Under the pieces are notes generated by a model, which saw only the letters and a program-made list of their open reading frames with translations, was not told the DNA's origin and did not search any database. Positions 1 through 8,263 of a stretch of DNA of 64,000 nucleotides are shown one piece after another. The DNA comes from Viridilinea sp964592425 (lineage in GTDB: Bacteria; Chloroflexota; Chloroflexia; Chloroflexales; Chloroflexaceae): NCBI GenBank assembly GCA_964592425.1, contig CAZQCG010000011.1, positions 62,001 through 126,000 on the forward strand, read 5' to 3'. The position numbers and the translations under genes are program-made. Position 1 is the stretch's first letter. The number at the start of each line of letters is the position of its first letter.

Positions 1-2865
1 GCTGTTGCGCTCGTCCTTGTAACGCTCGTGTGCCTCGCCACCCTCACCGCTGTTGCCCATACCGCCCAGGCGGTTCATCGCAACCGAAAGGGTCTCGTGC
101 GACTCGATGCTGGTCGAGCCGTGGCTCATGGCCGCCGTGCTAAAACGGCGCACAATCGCCTCGATCGGCTCAACCTCGTCTAGCGGCACCGACGGGCCAG
201 CCGGGCGTAGGTCAAGCAGATCACGCGGCTCCGTCGGCGTCCGCCCGTTGACCAGGTCGGCATAAGTGCGATAGATTGCATAACCCTCGCTACTCAACCC
301 GGGACCCTCACTGTCGCCGTTGAGCGCATAGGGACTCTGCACCGCCCGGTGCAGGGCATGGATGACGGCCGGGCTGAAGGCATGGTACTCGCCATCCTTC
401 TTGAACTTGTAGAAACCCGGGTGCGGCAGCGTTGACGACGACAAGGCCCTGGCCGAGTCCGCAAAGGCCCGTGCGTGCCGGGCGCGCACATCCAGCTCGA
501 TGCGCTCCAGGCCAATCCCTCCAATCCGCGAGGGTGTACCAGTAAAACAGACATCGACCAGATCCGCCGCCAGACCCACCGCCTCAAAAATTTGCGCCCC
601 ACAATAGCTATCCAGCGTCGAGATACCCATCTTCGACATCACCTTGAGCAGTCCCTTTTCAAGTGCCTGCACAAAATGATGCACCGCCTCTTCAGCCAGA
701 GTCAGTGAGCGTGGGTCAGAGGCAACCTTCTCGACCACCGCCGGGCTCCGACTGGACTTCTGTTTGACGGCCTCGCGCTCAATCGCCAGGGTGCGCACAC
801 TGGCCAGAGCCAGGTAGGGATTGATCGCCTCGGCACCGTAGCCGACCAGACAGGCCAGGTGATGCACCTCGCGCAACTCGCCCGTCTCGGCCAGCAGCGA
901 GCAGAAGGTGCGCAGGCCAGCACGGATCAGGTGATGATGCACCGTACTGACAGCCAGCAGGATCGGAATGGCTGCATGCGCGGCGTCAAGCCCTTTGTCA
1001 CTGATCACCAGGATCGCCGCCCCACCACGTACCGCCGCCTCAGCCGCTGCCCGCAACTGATCGAGCGCCTCGGCCAGAGAGTGCCCAGCAGGCAAGCGTG
1101 CGTCAACCGTTGCCACTGGCAGATCAGGGTCATCATTCGCACGCAGGGCCGTAAGCTGCGCATCGCTAAGAATGGGCGACGTCAGCTGCAGCAGGTGGGC
1201 ATGGGCGGGCGTCTCAGCCAGGATATTGCGCCGCCGCCCAAGCGCCACACTCAGCGACATCACCAGATCCTCGCGGAGCGAGTCAATCGGCGGGTTCGTC
1301 ACCTCGGCAAAGCGCTGTTTGAAGTACTGGAAGAGCGGTCGGCCCAACTCAAGCTGTGAGAGCACTGCAGCTGGCGTATCATCGCCCATCGAGCCGACCG
1401 GCTCATGGCCAGTGCTGCTCATCGGCTTGAGCACCACACTCAACTCTTCGCTGGTGTAACCGAAGGCCACCTGCAAGGGCTGCAGGCTGAAGACAGCAGG
1501 TTGTGCTTCAACCCTGGCTGGTTTGAGACTCTTGAGATGCTGACCGATCCAGGCTTCGTAGGGTTGTAATGAGGCCAGATACGCCTTCACATCCTCGTCG
1601 GTGAAGAGTTCACCGGTGAGCGTATCAACTGCGAGCATCTGGCCGGGGCCGAGTTTGCCCTTATGGACTATCCGTGCCTGGTCGATCGCCACGGTACCTA
1701 CCTCAGATCCGGAGATAACCAGGCCATCTTCGGTGACTAGATAACGCGCCGGGCGCAGTCCGTTGCGATCAAGGGCCGTTCCGACAATCCGTCCATCGCT
1801 GAAGGCCAGAGCCGCCGGACCATCCCACGGCTCGACCAGACAGGCGTGATACTGGTAGAAGGCCCGCAACTCCGGGCGCAGATCAGCGATCTTTTCCCAG
1901 GCATCGGGCACCAACATCGCCAAAGCATGGCGGATATCGCGCCCGGCGATCACCAGCAACTCAAGAGCATTATCAAGCATCGTCGAGTCAGAGCCAGTCA
2001 GATCGAGCACTGGCGCAAGCAACGAGGCATCCTGATCATGCAGACTCTCCGGCAACTCCAACACCGCCTCACGCGCACGCATCCAGTTGGCGTTGCCCTG
2101 CACCGTATTGATCTCACCGTTGTGCGAAAGCATACGGAAGGGCTGAGCACGATCCCAGGTGGGGAATGTATTAGTCGAGTAGCGCTGGTGATAGACCGCC
2201 AGCGCTGTGGTGAAGAGCGGATTGCACAGGTCGGGGTAGAACTCAGCCAGGTTGGCTCCCAGCAGCAAACCTTTATAGACCACGGTGCGGGCTGAGAGCG
2301 AAGGCACATAGGCGGCCAGGCCCTGAACCCGGAACGATCGCTCCATCAGCTTACGCGCAAAAAAGAGCTGTTGCTCGAAGCTACGCTCATCCATATTGGC
2401 GCGGCGCTGCACAATCGCCTGCCTGATCTGCGGCATCACCTCACGAGCGCTGATCCCAAGTGCCTCAGGGTTCGTCGGCACCTCACGCCAGCCCAGCAGA
2501 GTCAGGCCACGGGCGGCCAACGCCTCGGACACCAGCGCCGAGGCAGCCGCACAGTCTACTTCGTCGGCAGGCAGGAAAAACATCCCCAACCCAAGCTCAG
2601 CCGGGTCGGCGCTCAGGCCTAGATTGATCAGCTCACGCCGCAGCAACTCGCGCGGGATCTGGGTCAAAACGCCAGCACCGTCACCGGTCTTCGCATCAGC
2701 GGCCACGGCACCACGATGTTCGAGATTGCCGAGGGCCTCAAGCGCCATCATCAGGACGGCGTGACTCGTCTCACCGCCAACCTGGGCGACAAAACCAACC
2801 CCACAGGCGTCATGCTCGAAACGCGGGTCGTAAAGACTGTCGGGTGCGGGCGCAGGGAACTTCAT
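1..2865 (-). CDS. gltB: Glutamate synthase large subunit, partial (C-terminus outside window)
   Basis: Makes glutamate from glutamine and 2-oxoglutarate in the cytoplasm. The first 955 codons are present; the family is about 1500 residues, so part of the synthase domain and the C-terminal beta-helix domain lie off the left edge. Translation starts MKFPAPAPDSLYDPR, followed by FEHDACGVGFVAQ; the Cys near residue 21 is the Ntn glutaminase nucleophile exposed after propeptide removal. HRGAVAADAKTGDGAGV shortly after is the conserved class-II amidotransferase segment. The ATG at 2865 follows AAGGTGGTAGTG, a workable ribosome site. It is read away from the divergent glycosyltransferase and sits behind a long structured leader with a terminator (2968-3019) and a strong promoter (3273-3301). 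Family assignment is firm; no small subunit is visible in the window. Confidence 0.95.
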   Translation of the reverse strand, partial: MKFPAPAPDSLYDPRFEHDACGVGFVAQVGGETSHAVLMMALEALGNLEHRGAVAADAKTGDGAGVLTQIPRELLRRELINLGLSADPAELGLGMFFLPADEVDCAAASALVSEALAARGLTLLGWREVPTNPEALGISAREVMPQIRQAIVQRRANMDERSFEQQLFFARKLMERSFRVQGLAAYVPSLSARTVVYKGLLLGANLAEFYPDLCNPLFTTALAVYHQRYSTNTFPTWDRAQPFRMLSHNGEINTVQGNANWMRAREAVLELPESLHDQDASLLAPVLDLTGSDSTMLDNALELLVIAGRDIRHALAMLVPDAWEKIADLRPELRAFYQYHACLVEPWDGPAALAFSDGRIVGTALDRNGLRPARYLVTEDGLVISGSEVGTVAIDQARIVHKGKLGPGQMLAVDTLTGELFTDEDVKAYLASLQPYEAWIGQHLKSLKPARVEAQPAVFSLQPLQVAFGYTSEELSVVLKPMSSTGHEPVGSMGDDTPAAVLSQLELGRPLFQYFKQRFAEVTNPPIDSLREDLVMSLSVALGRRRNILAETPAHAHLLQLTSPILSDAQLTALRANDDPDLPVATVDARLPAGHSLAEALDQLRAAAEAAVRGGAAILVISDKGLDAAHAAIPILLAVSTVHHHLIRAGLRTFCSLLAETGELREVHHLACLVGYGAEAINPYLALASVRTLAIEREAVKQKSSRSPAVVEKVASDPRSLTLAEEAVHHFVQALEKGLLKVMSKMGISTLDSYCGAQIFEAVGLAADLVDVCFTGTPSRIGGIGLERIELDVRARHARAFADSARALSSSTLPHPGFYKFKKDGEYHAFSPAVIHALHRAVQSPYALNGDSEGPGLSSEGYAIYRTYADLVNGRTPTEPRDLLDLRPAGPSVPLDEVEPIEAIVRRFSTAAMSHGSTSIESHETLSVAMNRLGGMGNSGEGGEAHERYKDERNS

Positions 2866-2967
2866 CACTACCACCTTGCTGACTCGCTCAGATAACGTAG
2901 GGACGTTCGTGCGGGCTGCTGGCAAAGACCCATGCATACCACAGCTTCCAGGGCTGCCGATTGGCCT

Positions 2968-3019
2968 ACAAAAAGACAGACGCCCGCCATGCCTCAGATC
3001 GCTGAGGCGAGGGCGAGCG
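2968..3019 (-). terminator. Rho-independent terminator inside the gltB leader (putative attenuator)
   Basis: On the minus strand an 8-bp stem CGCTCGCC/GGCGGGCG (one G-U pair) is followed, across a small internal loop, by a 6-bp stem GCCTCA/TGAGGC capped by the hexaloop GCGATC. The descending arm runs directly into TCTGTCTTTTTGT. No minus-strand gene lies between this terminator and the promoter at 3273-3301, so the only transcript it can stop is the gltB leader itself. That makes it an attenuator candidate. Which signal controls it is unknown. Confidence 0.7.
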
Positions 3020-3103
3020 CCATTGTCGCAGTTCTTAACTACAGCCAGATCTTGATGATCGGACGGCCCCCGCTGCGCTGCACTGCGCTGACGGAGGCCA
3101 GGT

Positions 3104-3122
3104 GGACGCCAACGGGGCGTCC
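3104..3122 (-). other. Leader hairpin, gltB 5' region
   Basis: Perfect 7-bp inverted repeat GGACGCC/GGCGTCC with a 5-nt loop, in the transcribed gltB leader upstream of the terminator. It is one of three consecutive hairpins and could be part of a sensing structure. No known riboswitch class was recognised. Confidence 0.5.
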
Positions 3123-3124
3123 CG

Positions 3125-3143
3125 CCGATCTTGATCAGATCGG
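3125..3143 (-). other. Leader hairpin, gltB 5' region
   Basis: Perfect 7-bp inverted repeat CCGATCT/AGATCGG with a 5-nt loop. It overlaps by two bases the outer stem of the next hairpin (3142-3189), so the two may be partly exclusive. Confidence 0.5.
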
Positions 3144-3189
3144 GCGGTTGAGGAGCCGGGTTTACAGGGGAGAAACCATCTAACCGCCC
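3142..3189 (-). other. Two-tier leader stem-loop, gltB 5' region
   Basis: Outer stem GGGCGGTT (3142-3149) with AACCGCCC (3182-3189), 8 bp. Inside it is a second stem GGTTT (3159-3163) with AAACC (3173-3177). It lies about 80 nt downstream of the predicted gltB transcription start and is the most elaborate element of the leader. Confidence 0.5.
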
Positions 3190-3267
3190 ACAGACCTGCT
3201 GTTGGGTAACCGGCGGCATCACTGCCTGGCAGCAGTTGTGAGTGCAAGCAACTCGGTTGGATATTAG

Positions 3268-3282
3268 CGTGTACTATACACG
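3268..3282. promoter_or_regulatory. Operator-like palindrome over the gltB -10
   Basis: Perfect inverted repeat CGTGTA-CTA-TACACG. It covers the -10 hexamer of the minus-strand gltB promoter, so a bound dimeric repressor would block it. The regulator is not identifiable from sequence. Confidence 0.5.
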
Positions 3283-3301
3283 TCTCACCTATGCTTGTCA
3301 A
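3273..3301 (-). promoter_or_regulatory. Sigma-70 promoter for gltB leader
   Basis: TTGACA (3296-3301) and TATAGT (3273-3278) on the minus strand with a 17-bp spacer. The predicted start near 3266 gives a leader of about 400 nt before the gltB ATG. Confidence 0.75.
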
Positions 3302-3331
3302 GCGTTTTTGTATAGTATATCCAAGATAGTA

Positions 3332-3366
3332 GTACAAGACTCGCCTTGATGACCAGTGTCTTGTAC
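3332..3366. promoter_or_regulatory. Inverted repeat between divergent promoters
   Basis: Perfect 9-bp arms GTACAAGAC (3332-3340) and GTCTTGTAC (3358-3366) separated by 17 bp. It lies between the gltB promoter and the glycosyltransferase promoter, where a shared regulator could bind. Half-site spacing is about 2.5 helical turns. Confidence 0.4.
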
Positions 3367-3370
3367 AAAA

Positions 3371-3398
3371 ATGACAACCAGACCACCCATGGTAGAAT
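3371..3398 (+). promoter_or_regulatory. Promoter of the glycosyltransferase, implying a leaderless mRNA
   Basis: ATGACA (3371-3376) and TAGAAT (3393-3398) with a 16-bp spacer. The -10 ends only 9 bases before the ATG at 3408, and no Shine-Dalgarno sequence is present, so transcription probably begins at or within about three bases of the start codon. Confidence 0.5.
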
Positions 3399-3407
3399 AG
3401 ACTTGCT

Positions 3408-4838
3408 ATGAAGCCCCCGCGCATCGCCTACTGTTCGCCGGTCAACCCGGCCCCTTCCGGCATCTCCGACTACAGCGAAGAGTTGCTGCCCTACCTGGCG
3501 CAGTATGCCGAGATCACCCTCTTTGTCGAGCCCGGACTGAAGCCAGATAATCCGCAACTGGCCCGCCACTTCGAGTTGTTGCCGCTGCACAGACTCGATC
3601 GTGAGTTGCGCCGACACCCCTACCAGGGGCTGGTCTACCACATGGGCAACAGTGCAGCCCACGCCGCGATCTGGCACCAGGCCCGGCGTATCCCTGGTGT
3701 GGTGGTGCTGCACGACTTTGTGCTGCACCATTTTATGCTCTGGTATGCAGCCAATGTCCAGCACGACGTACAAATCTATGTACGCGAGATGGCCACACGT
3801 TACGGCTCGCAGGGCGAACATATCGCCCAGTTGATGATCCGCTCGCGCTTTACCGATGCCGCGTTTGACTTTCCATGCTGCGAGCCGGTGCTTGAAACAG
3901 CGCGTGGGCTGATCGTCCACAGCGCCTATGTGCATGAGCGGGCCGCTACCATCCGCCCCGACCTACCCGTGGCCATCGTTCCAATGGGTGTGCCCTTGCC
4001 ACCTCGCCAGCAGCGGGCCGCCGCCCGTAGCCAGTTGGGGCTGCCGCCTCACGCCGCCATTCTGGCCGGTTTTGGCCATATCAACGCATGGAAACGCGTC
4101 GAGCCGACCCTGCGCGCCCTGGCCACCCTGCGCGCCGAAGGCCGCGATGCACGCCTCATCCTCGTCGGCAGCGTCTCGCCCAACTACGACCTGCACGGCC
4201 TGATCGCCCGTACCGGTCTGCACGACGCCGTCACCGTCACCGGTTACGTGCCCCGCACTGCCTTTGAAGCCTATGTGGCCGCCGCCGACCTCTGCGTCAA
4301 CCTGCGCTACCCCACGGGCGGCGAAACCAGCGCCAGCCTGCTCCGCCTGCTTGGTGCTGGCCAGCCCACCCTGGTTAGCGCCGTCGGATCATTCGCCGAA
4401 CTACCTGCCGGGGTTGCCGCCCAGGTCGATCCCGGCCCCGCCGAAGTTGAACAGATCCTCGCCTACTGCCGGCTCTTGCTCGACCGGCCCGAACTGGCTG
4501 CCGCAATGGGAAGGCGCGCCCGCAGCTTTGTCACAACCGAACATACCCTCAGCCGCGCCGCCCAGGGTTACGCCCGCGCCCTGGCCCGCTTCTACGGCTG
4601 GCCCGCGGTGATGCGCTACCATGAAGCACCCCTCTGGAGCGAGCCAGCCACGCCCGTAGCCGCAAGCCCAACACCAGCACCGCCCCCCGTTGCCACTTCC
4701 CCGGTGATCCCTACGCCCCCCCCCGGTCCCCTCGTGCGTGCCATGGCCCGCGCCGCCGTCGAACTCGGCCTGAACGAGCACGACCCGATCCTCCAGAGCC
4801 TGGCCCAGCAGATCGCCGTCCTCGATCCTCCCCGCTAA
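3408..4838 (+). CDS. GT4-type glycosyltransferase
   Basis: Transfers a sugar from an activated donor to an acceptor, probably cell-surface polysaccharide or glycolipid; donor and acceptor cannot be told from sequence. The 476-residue protein has an N-terminal Rossmann half beginning PRIAYCSPVNPAPSGISDYS and a C-terminal half with GFGHINAWKRVEPTLRAL, ILVGSV and GGETSASLLRLLGAG, the nucleotide-sugar-binding region of retaining GT-B enzymes. The second Glu of the usual E-x7-E motif is not obvious. The last 80 or so residues add a Pro/Ala-rich linker and a short helical tail that ordinary GT4 enzymes lack. It is monocistronic and divergent from gltB, with no Shine-Dalgarno. The fold is clear; the substrate is unknown. 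Confidence 0.85.
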   Translation: MKPPRIAYCSPVNPAPSGISDYSEELLPYLAQYAEITLFVEPGLKPDNPQLARHFELLPLHRLDRELRRHPYQGLVYHMGNSAAHAAIWHQARRIPGVVVLHDFVLHHFMLWYAANVQHDVQIYVREMATRYGSQGEHIAQLMIRSRFTDAAFDFPCCEPVLETARGLIVHSAYVHERAATIRPDLPVAIVPMGVPLPPRQQRAAARSQLGLPPHAAILAGFGHINAWKRVEPTLRALATLRAEGRDARLILVGSVSPNYDLHGLIARTGLHDAVTVTGYVPRTAFEAYVAAADLCVNLRYPTGGETSASLLRLLGAGQPTLVSAVGSFAELPAGVAAQVDPGPAEVEQILAYCRLLLDRPELAAAMGRRARSFVTTEHTLSRAAQGYARALARFYGWPAVMRYHEAPLWSEPATPVAASPTPAPPPVATSPVIPTPPPGPLVRAMARAAVELGLNEHDPILQSLAQQIAVLDPPR

Positions 4839-4980
4839 TTCAACCTGGCTATGCCGCAGCGCGTTGTAACTCCTCCCACTACACTGCGCATGGCCCGTTC
4901 ATGTTATTGATAGCAACTGAACAATGCGAGACAAGATGCCTATCAGCGCCGTGCGAACGTATCGAGGAGGTTTCGAGCCT

Positions 4981-5202
4981 ATGCTCACGACATCACAGCG
5001 CGAGCGTATCCTCAGCCATATCCAGCATGGCTGGAAGTTACCCGACAGCCTGGTGGTTGAGCTCTGGGAAGCTTACGAGGCGCTCGAGCAGAACTGCCAT
5101 CCTGATTTTCCGTCCATCACCGCCACGAACTTTAGCCAGCCGCATCCCGGTGACAGCGATAACGATCTGAGCCGGGTTCATCCGTCGTCCCTAGGGGCGT
5201 AG
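4981..5202 (+). CDS. Small hypothetical protein (73 aa)
   Basis: I do not recognise this protein. The ATG at 4981 is preceded by GAGGAGG about ten bases upstream, which supports a real start; an in-frame ATG at 4924 lacks such a site. The product begins MLTTSQRERILSHIQHGWKLP and continues VVELWEAYEALEQ, a likely helical, acidic N-terminal part, then a low-complexity tail rich in Ser, Pro and His with no Cys pair or membrane segment. Its stop codon is directly followed, in the same frame, by the EamA remnant, so the 3' end may itself have been shaped by the rearrangement that destroyed that gene. Function unknown. Confidence 0.55.
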   Translation: MLTTSQRERILSHIQHGWKLPDSLVVELWEAYEALEQNCHPDFPSITATNFSQPHPGDSDNDLSRVHPSSLGA

Positions 5203-5370
5203 TACAGCGTCCGAGTTGCAGGCAGTACCCGCACAGCCATCTACGGCTGTGCTATTCCCCTGGTCGCCACGCTGGTGGCCTGGCCAGTGCTCGGTGAAAC
5301 CCCCACCTGGCTTCAGGCGGGTGGGGCCCTGCTGATCATCGCCGGAGTGCTGCTCACCCGCCGGAACTAA
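5203..5370 (+). pseudogene. C-terminal remnant of an EamA/DMT-family transporter
   Basis: The 56 codons open after the stop at 5200-5202 read VAGSTRTAIYGCAIPLVATL, then VAWPVLGETPTWLQAGGALL and IIAGVLLTRRN before a TAA. This matches the last two membrane helices of EamA (drug/metabolite) transporters: the penultimate helix with its P-x-x-A-x-L pattern, the LGE-P motif, and the final helix ending in two Arg. The other eight helices are missing and the segment has no start or ribosome site. A deletion that removed most of a transporter gene is the simplest reading; it is not expected to make a functional protein. Confidence 0.75.
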
Positions 5371-5400
5371 GGGCGCTGCGCATACACCCGAGCCCGCGCC

Positions 5401-7260
5401 CTACCGCTCACGCTTGAGCACCACCATCGTAATATCGTCGGCCTGACTCTGCCCGCTGGCAAAATCCGTCACGGCGGCAAGCACCGCAGCGATAATCGCT
5501 GCGGGGCTGCGCTGATGGTTAGCCCGCAACACCTCGGCCAGGCGCTCATCACCAAAGAGCTCCCGCTCAAGATTCATCGCCTCGGTGACGCCATCGGTGT
5601 AGAACAACAGCACATCACCTACCGCCAGGGGCACCTGACGCTGCTCAAAATGGGGCTGGGAGACAATACCAAGCACAATGCCTTGCGCACGCAATGGGTG
5701 GATCGCACCACTGGCCGCTTCCCAGTGCAAGGGATAGTTATGGCCACCGTTAGCAAAGGTAATCAGGCCAGTCTCAAGCTCAACCACCGCGTAGAAACAG
5801 GTCACAAACAGCCCCGCCCGCGAGTCGGCCAAGATCAGTCGATTGGCCCGTTCAAGCACCTCAGCAGGCTGGCGTCCATCGATCGCCGTGGCCCGCAGCA
5901 GTGTCCGTGAAAGGGCCATAAAGAGCGCCGCTGGCACACCTTTATCGGTAACGTCGGCAATCACCAGGCCCAAGCGACGGCTTGTGCTAAAGTCAGCCGG
6001 CTCAGGTAGCGGCAGGTGTTTACCGGCCCGCAGCACCACCGAGGTCGGCGGCGGCGGGTTGGGTGTAGGCTGGCCGGGAAGTGGTGGCAGGGTAATAAAA
6101 TCGTAGAAATCGCCGCCTACCTGACGAGCCGCCCGGTAATAGGCCTCGATCTGGTAGCCGGGCACAATCGGGCAACAGTTGGGCAGAAAACTGGCCTGGA
6201 TCTCGCGGGCCAGATCAAGCTCCTGCTCGAGCTTCTCGCGCGCCAGAGCTTCCTGGGTCAGCCGTTCACGCTCAAGGGTCTGCACAAGCAAGTTCGCCAG
6301 GATCCCCAGGAGTTGGGCCTCATCCTCAAGAAAGTGGCGCGGGTTGCGCGTATTGACCATCAGCGTCCCGACTGGCGCACCACCAAGCTCGACGGCCAGG
6401 CCCAGGTGACCAGCAAAACCTTGCTGCGCCAGCAGGGGCGGCAGTTCGCTGAGGGCCTCCGTCGCCAGAGTTGCGGCCCGTTCAGGCAAGTACCAGAGAT
6501 GCGGGCTGGCGGGATCGAGCAGCAGGGGCCAGGCCAGGTTGCGCGCAAGATCCCAGCCATAGGCGGCCCGTAAGACGGCCCGTCCGGCAGGCTCATCGGC
6601 CTCGACAAAGGCGCAGGCATCCGCTTCAAGCAGGCGTGACCCAACACGCACCAAACGCTGCAAAGCTGGCTCCAGCCCCTCACTCAGGAGGAGATCCTGT
6701 GAGAGGCTGAGCAGGGCGCGCTGTTCCTGCACCCGCCGCACCTTGGCCTGCTCATAGAGGCGTGCACGGGCGATCGCTGTCCCGAGCATCTGGCCCACCG
6801 CCGAAAGCAACTGCCAATCGGCGGGGGCCATCCGACCCCACTGGGTCGTGGCTAGGTTGAGGATGCCCAGATCCTCTTCGCCGCTCGTTAGCAGCACCGA
6901 GGCGTGCTGCGCCAGGCCACGCTTATCACCGACCGCCGCCTGCAAACGCGAGCAGCGCACCATATTGACCGGCTTATCGAGCTTGCTGGCCAGGCAGAGG
7001 CCCTGGCACTCACACTCAGCCTGCCAGGAGGGGCCGGGGTAGAGCAAGGCAGGCGGCAGATTATGGCGTGCCGCCAGACTGTAGTTCGTCCCGTCGCCTT
7101 TAAGAAAGATCCATCCTGTCGCCAGACCCATCAACTCAACAATCTGGCTGAGGGCCGTATCAAGCGCCTCACGCAGATCGTCGGCACGGTTGAGCGTCTG
7201 GGCCAGCGCGTTGAGCGTGGCCAACTCATGCATACGCTGGTGGATATCGGTGGACGGCAT
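5401..7260 (-). CDS. GAF-domain SpoIIE/PP2C-type serine phosphatase
   Basis: Predicted cytoplasmic regulator that dephosphorylates a protein partner, typically an anti-sigma-factor antagonist (RsbU-like role). The 619-residue protein has two GAF-like regions (about 15-170 and 195-340), a charged coiled-coil linker (about 340-365), and a C-terminal SpoIIE domain. In the latter, RAARQVGGDFYDF, VIADVTDKGVPAALFMA, LLFYTDGVTEA and GQSQADDITMVVL carry the metal-binding Asp residues, all intact. The linker-plus-catalytic arrangement is typical of enzymes whose sensor module controls the switch helix. The upstream neighbour on the same strand is the O-methyltransferase, about 95 bp away. No anti-sigma or antagonist gene is adjacent, so the target is unknown. 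Confidence 0.9.
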   Translation of the reverse strand: MPSTDIHQRMHELATLNALAQTLNRADDLREALDTALSQIVELMGLATGWIFLKGDGTNYSLAARHNLPPALLYPGPSWQAECECQGLCLASKLDKPVNMVRCSRLQAAVGDKRGLAQHASVLLTSGEEDLGILNLATTQWGRMAPADWQLLSAVGQMLGTAIARARLYEQAKVRRVQEQRALLSLSQDLLLSEGLEPALQRLVRVGSRLLEADACAFVEADEPAGRAVLRAAYGWDLARNLAWPLLLDPASPHLWYLPERAATLATEALSELPPLLAQQGFAGHLGLAVELGGAPVGTLMVNTRNPRHFLEDEAQLLGILANLLVQTLERERLTQEALAREKLEQELDLAREIQASFLPNCCPIVPGYQIEAYYRAARQVGGDFYDFITLPPLPGQPTPNPPPPTSVVLRAGKHLPLPEPADFSTSRRLGLVIADVTDKGVPAALFMALSRTLLRATAIDGRQPAEVLERANRLILADSRAGLFVTCFYAVVELETGLITFANGGHNYPLHWEAASGAIHPLRAQGIVLGIVSQPHFEQRQVPLAVGDVLLFYTDGVTEAMNLERELFGDERLAEVLRANHQRSPAAIIAAVLAAVTDFASGQSQADDITMVVLKRER

Positions 7261-7354
7261 AGGAACACGCCGGGAATAGCCAGGCGAAGGAACAGGCCGC
7301 TTCCGCGAAGATCATCGCACAAAATCCTCGCGGAAGACAGGCACCCAAACGAAC

Positions 7355-8005
7355 TTACTTCTTACGGGCGATGGCCACCCCATCACGCAGGGGAATGATC
7401 ACCGCCTCGAGTCCGGCGTGGCACATCAGGTTCCGATTAAACTGCTGGATGCCACGTACCAATGGCGGGGCATCCTCTTCGAGCACCTGGGCACTGCAGA
7501 GCACATTGTCAGCAATCAGCATACCGCCGCTACGCAACAGGGTCACACAGAGATCGAGGGCCTCACTCGCCTGGCCGTCATTAGCAGCACTACGCAACAC
7601 ATCAAGGAAGATCAGATCGAAGCCCGGTTCGAGCTTGGGCATCACCTCGCCCCATTCACCATGGATAATCGAAATATGCCCACCCAATTTCTCACCAGCA
7701 ATAATCTCGTTGGCCAACTCAACCCGGTCGGCATGACTTTCAACTGCCGTCAGTGTGCCGCCAGTCTGGGCTACCGCCCTGAGCAGGTAGATCGCCGCGT
7801 AGCCAGTAGTAATGCCGACTTCAAGCACCCGCTTGGCATTGAGCGCCAGCGCCTGCAGGTACAAAAACTGGCCCTGTACCGGCCCCACCAGCGAGAGCCC
7901 ACGTACCTTAGCACGCTCTTCCATCTCGCTGAGTACCGCGTCACGAGGCGGCATTAGATCGCGCAGATAGTCCTCGATCTCAATATTGGTGATATCGTAG
8001 TGCAA
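7355..8005 (-). CDS. Class I SAM-dependent O-methyltransferase (family 3)
   Basis: Expected to methylate a hydroxyl of a small catechol-like or phenylpropanoid-like substrate using SAM. I place the start at the TTG at 8005 because GGAGGA lies 6 bases before it; this gives 216 residues, normal for the family. The open frame extends further upstream without a plausible start. RVLEVGITTGYAAIYLLRA is the SAM-binding glycine loop (the usual GTG/GTS is ITTG). LTAVESHADRVELA carries the acidic ribose-binding residue, FDLIFLDV is the metal-site Asp region, and GGMLIADNVL is the late strand with a metal-ligand Asp-Asn. The substrate is unknown. A promoter-like extended -10 lies at 8102-8110. Confidence 0.85.
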   Translation of the reverse strand: MHYDITNIEIEDYLRDLMPPRDAVLSEMEERAKVRGLSLVGPVQGQFLYLQALALNAKRVLEVGITTGYAAIYLLRAVAQTGGTLTAVESHADRVELANEIIAGEKLGGHISIIHGEWGEVMPKLEPGFDLIFLDVLRSAANDGQASEALDLCVTLLRSGGMLIADNVLCSAQVLEEDAPPLVRGIQQFNRNLMCHAGLEAVIIPLRDGVAIARKK

Positions 8006-8101
8006 AGTACTTCCTCCATCGTTGCTGAGCAAACTCACGCCTAACCATCTAGACCTGTAGGCAGCCAGGACGATGCGCCTCAAGCCCTTCGGCCCGTGCT
8101 G

Positions 8102-8110
8102 ATTGTAGCA
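8102..8110 (-). promoter_or_regulatory. Extended -10 promoter element of the O-methyltransferase gene
   Basis: TGCTACAAT on the minus strand matches the TGn-TAnAAT extended -10 form. The same nine bases precede three other genes in the window. No good -35 is present 17 bp upstream. The predicted start gives a leader of about 90 nt. Confidence 0.5.
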
Positions 8111-8263
8111 CAGAGTAGAGCGCAAGAGGCAAAGTGCATCGGGCAACCCGCTTTTTATGGTATGATGATCGCTCATCAGGGGCATCGCTGCCCATGCCTG
8201 CCCTCCCCTAACCGCCGATGATGCCGTCGCCGCAGGCGGCAATTTGCGCACAGAGGTATCCCC

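Noticed and set aside
3104..3189. ANTAR target (two hexaloop hairpins with A1 and G4) in the gltB leader
   Set aside because: The clear hairpins here have 5-base or larger loops without the A1/G4 pattern.
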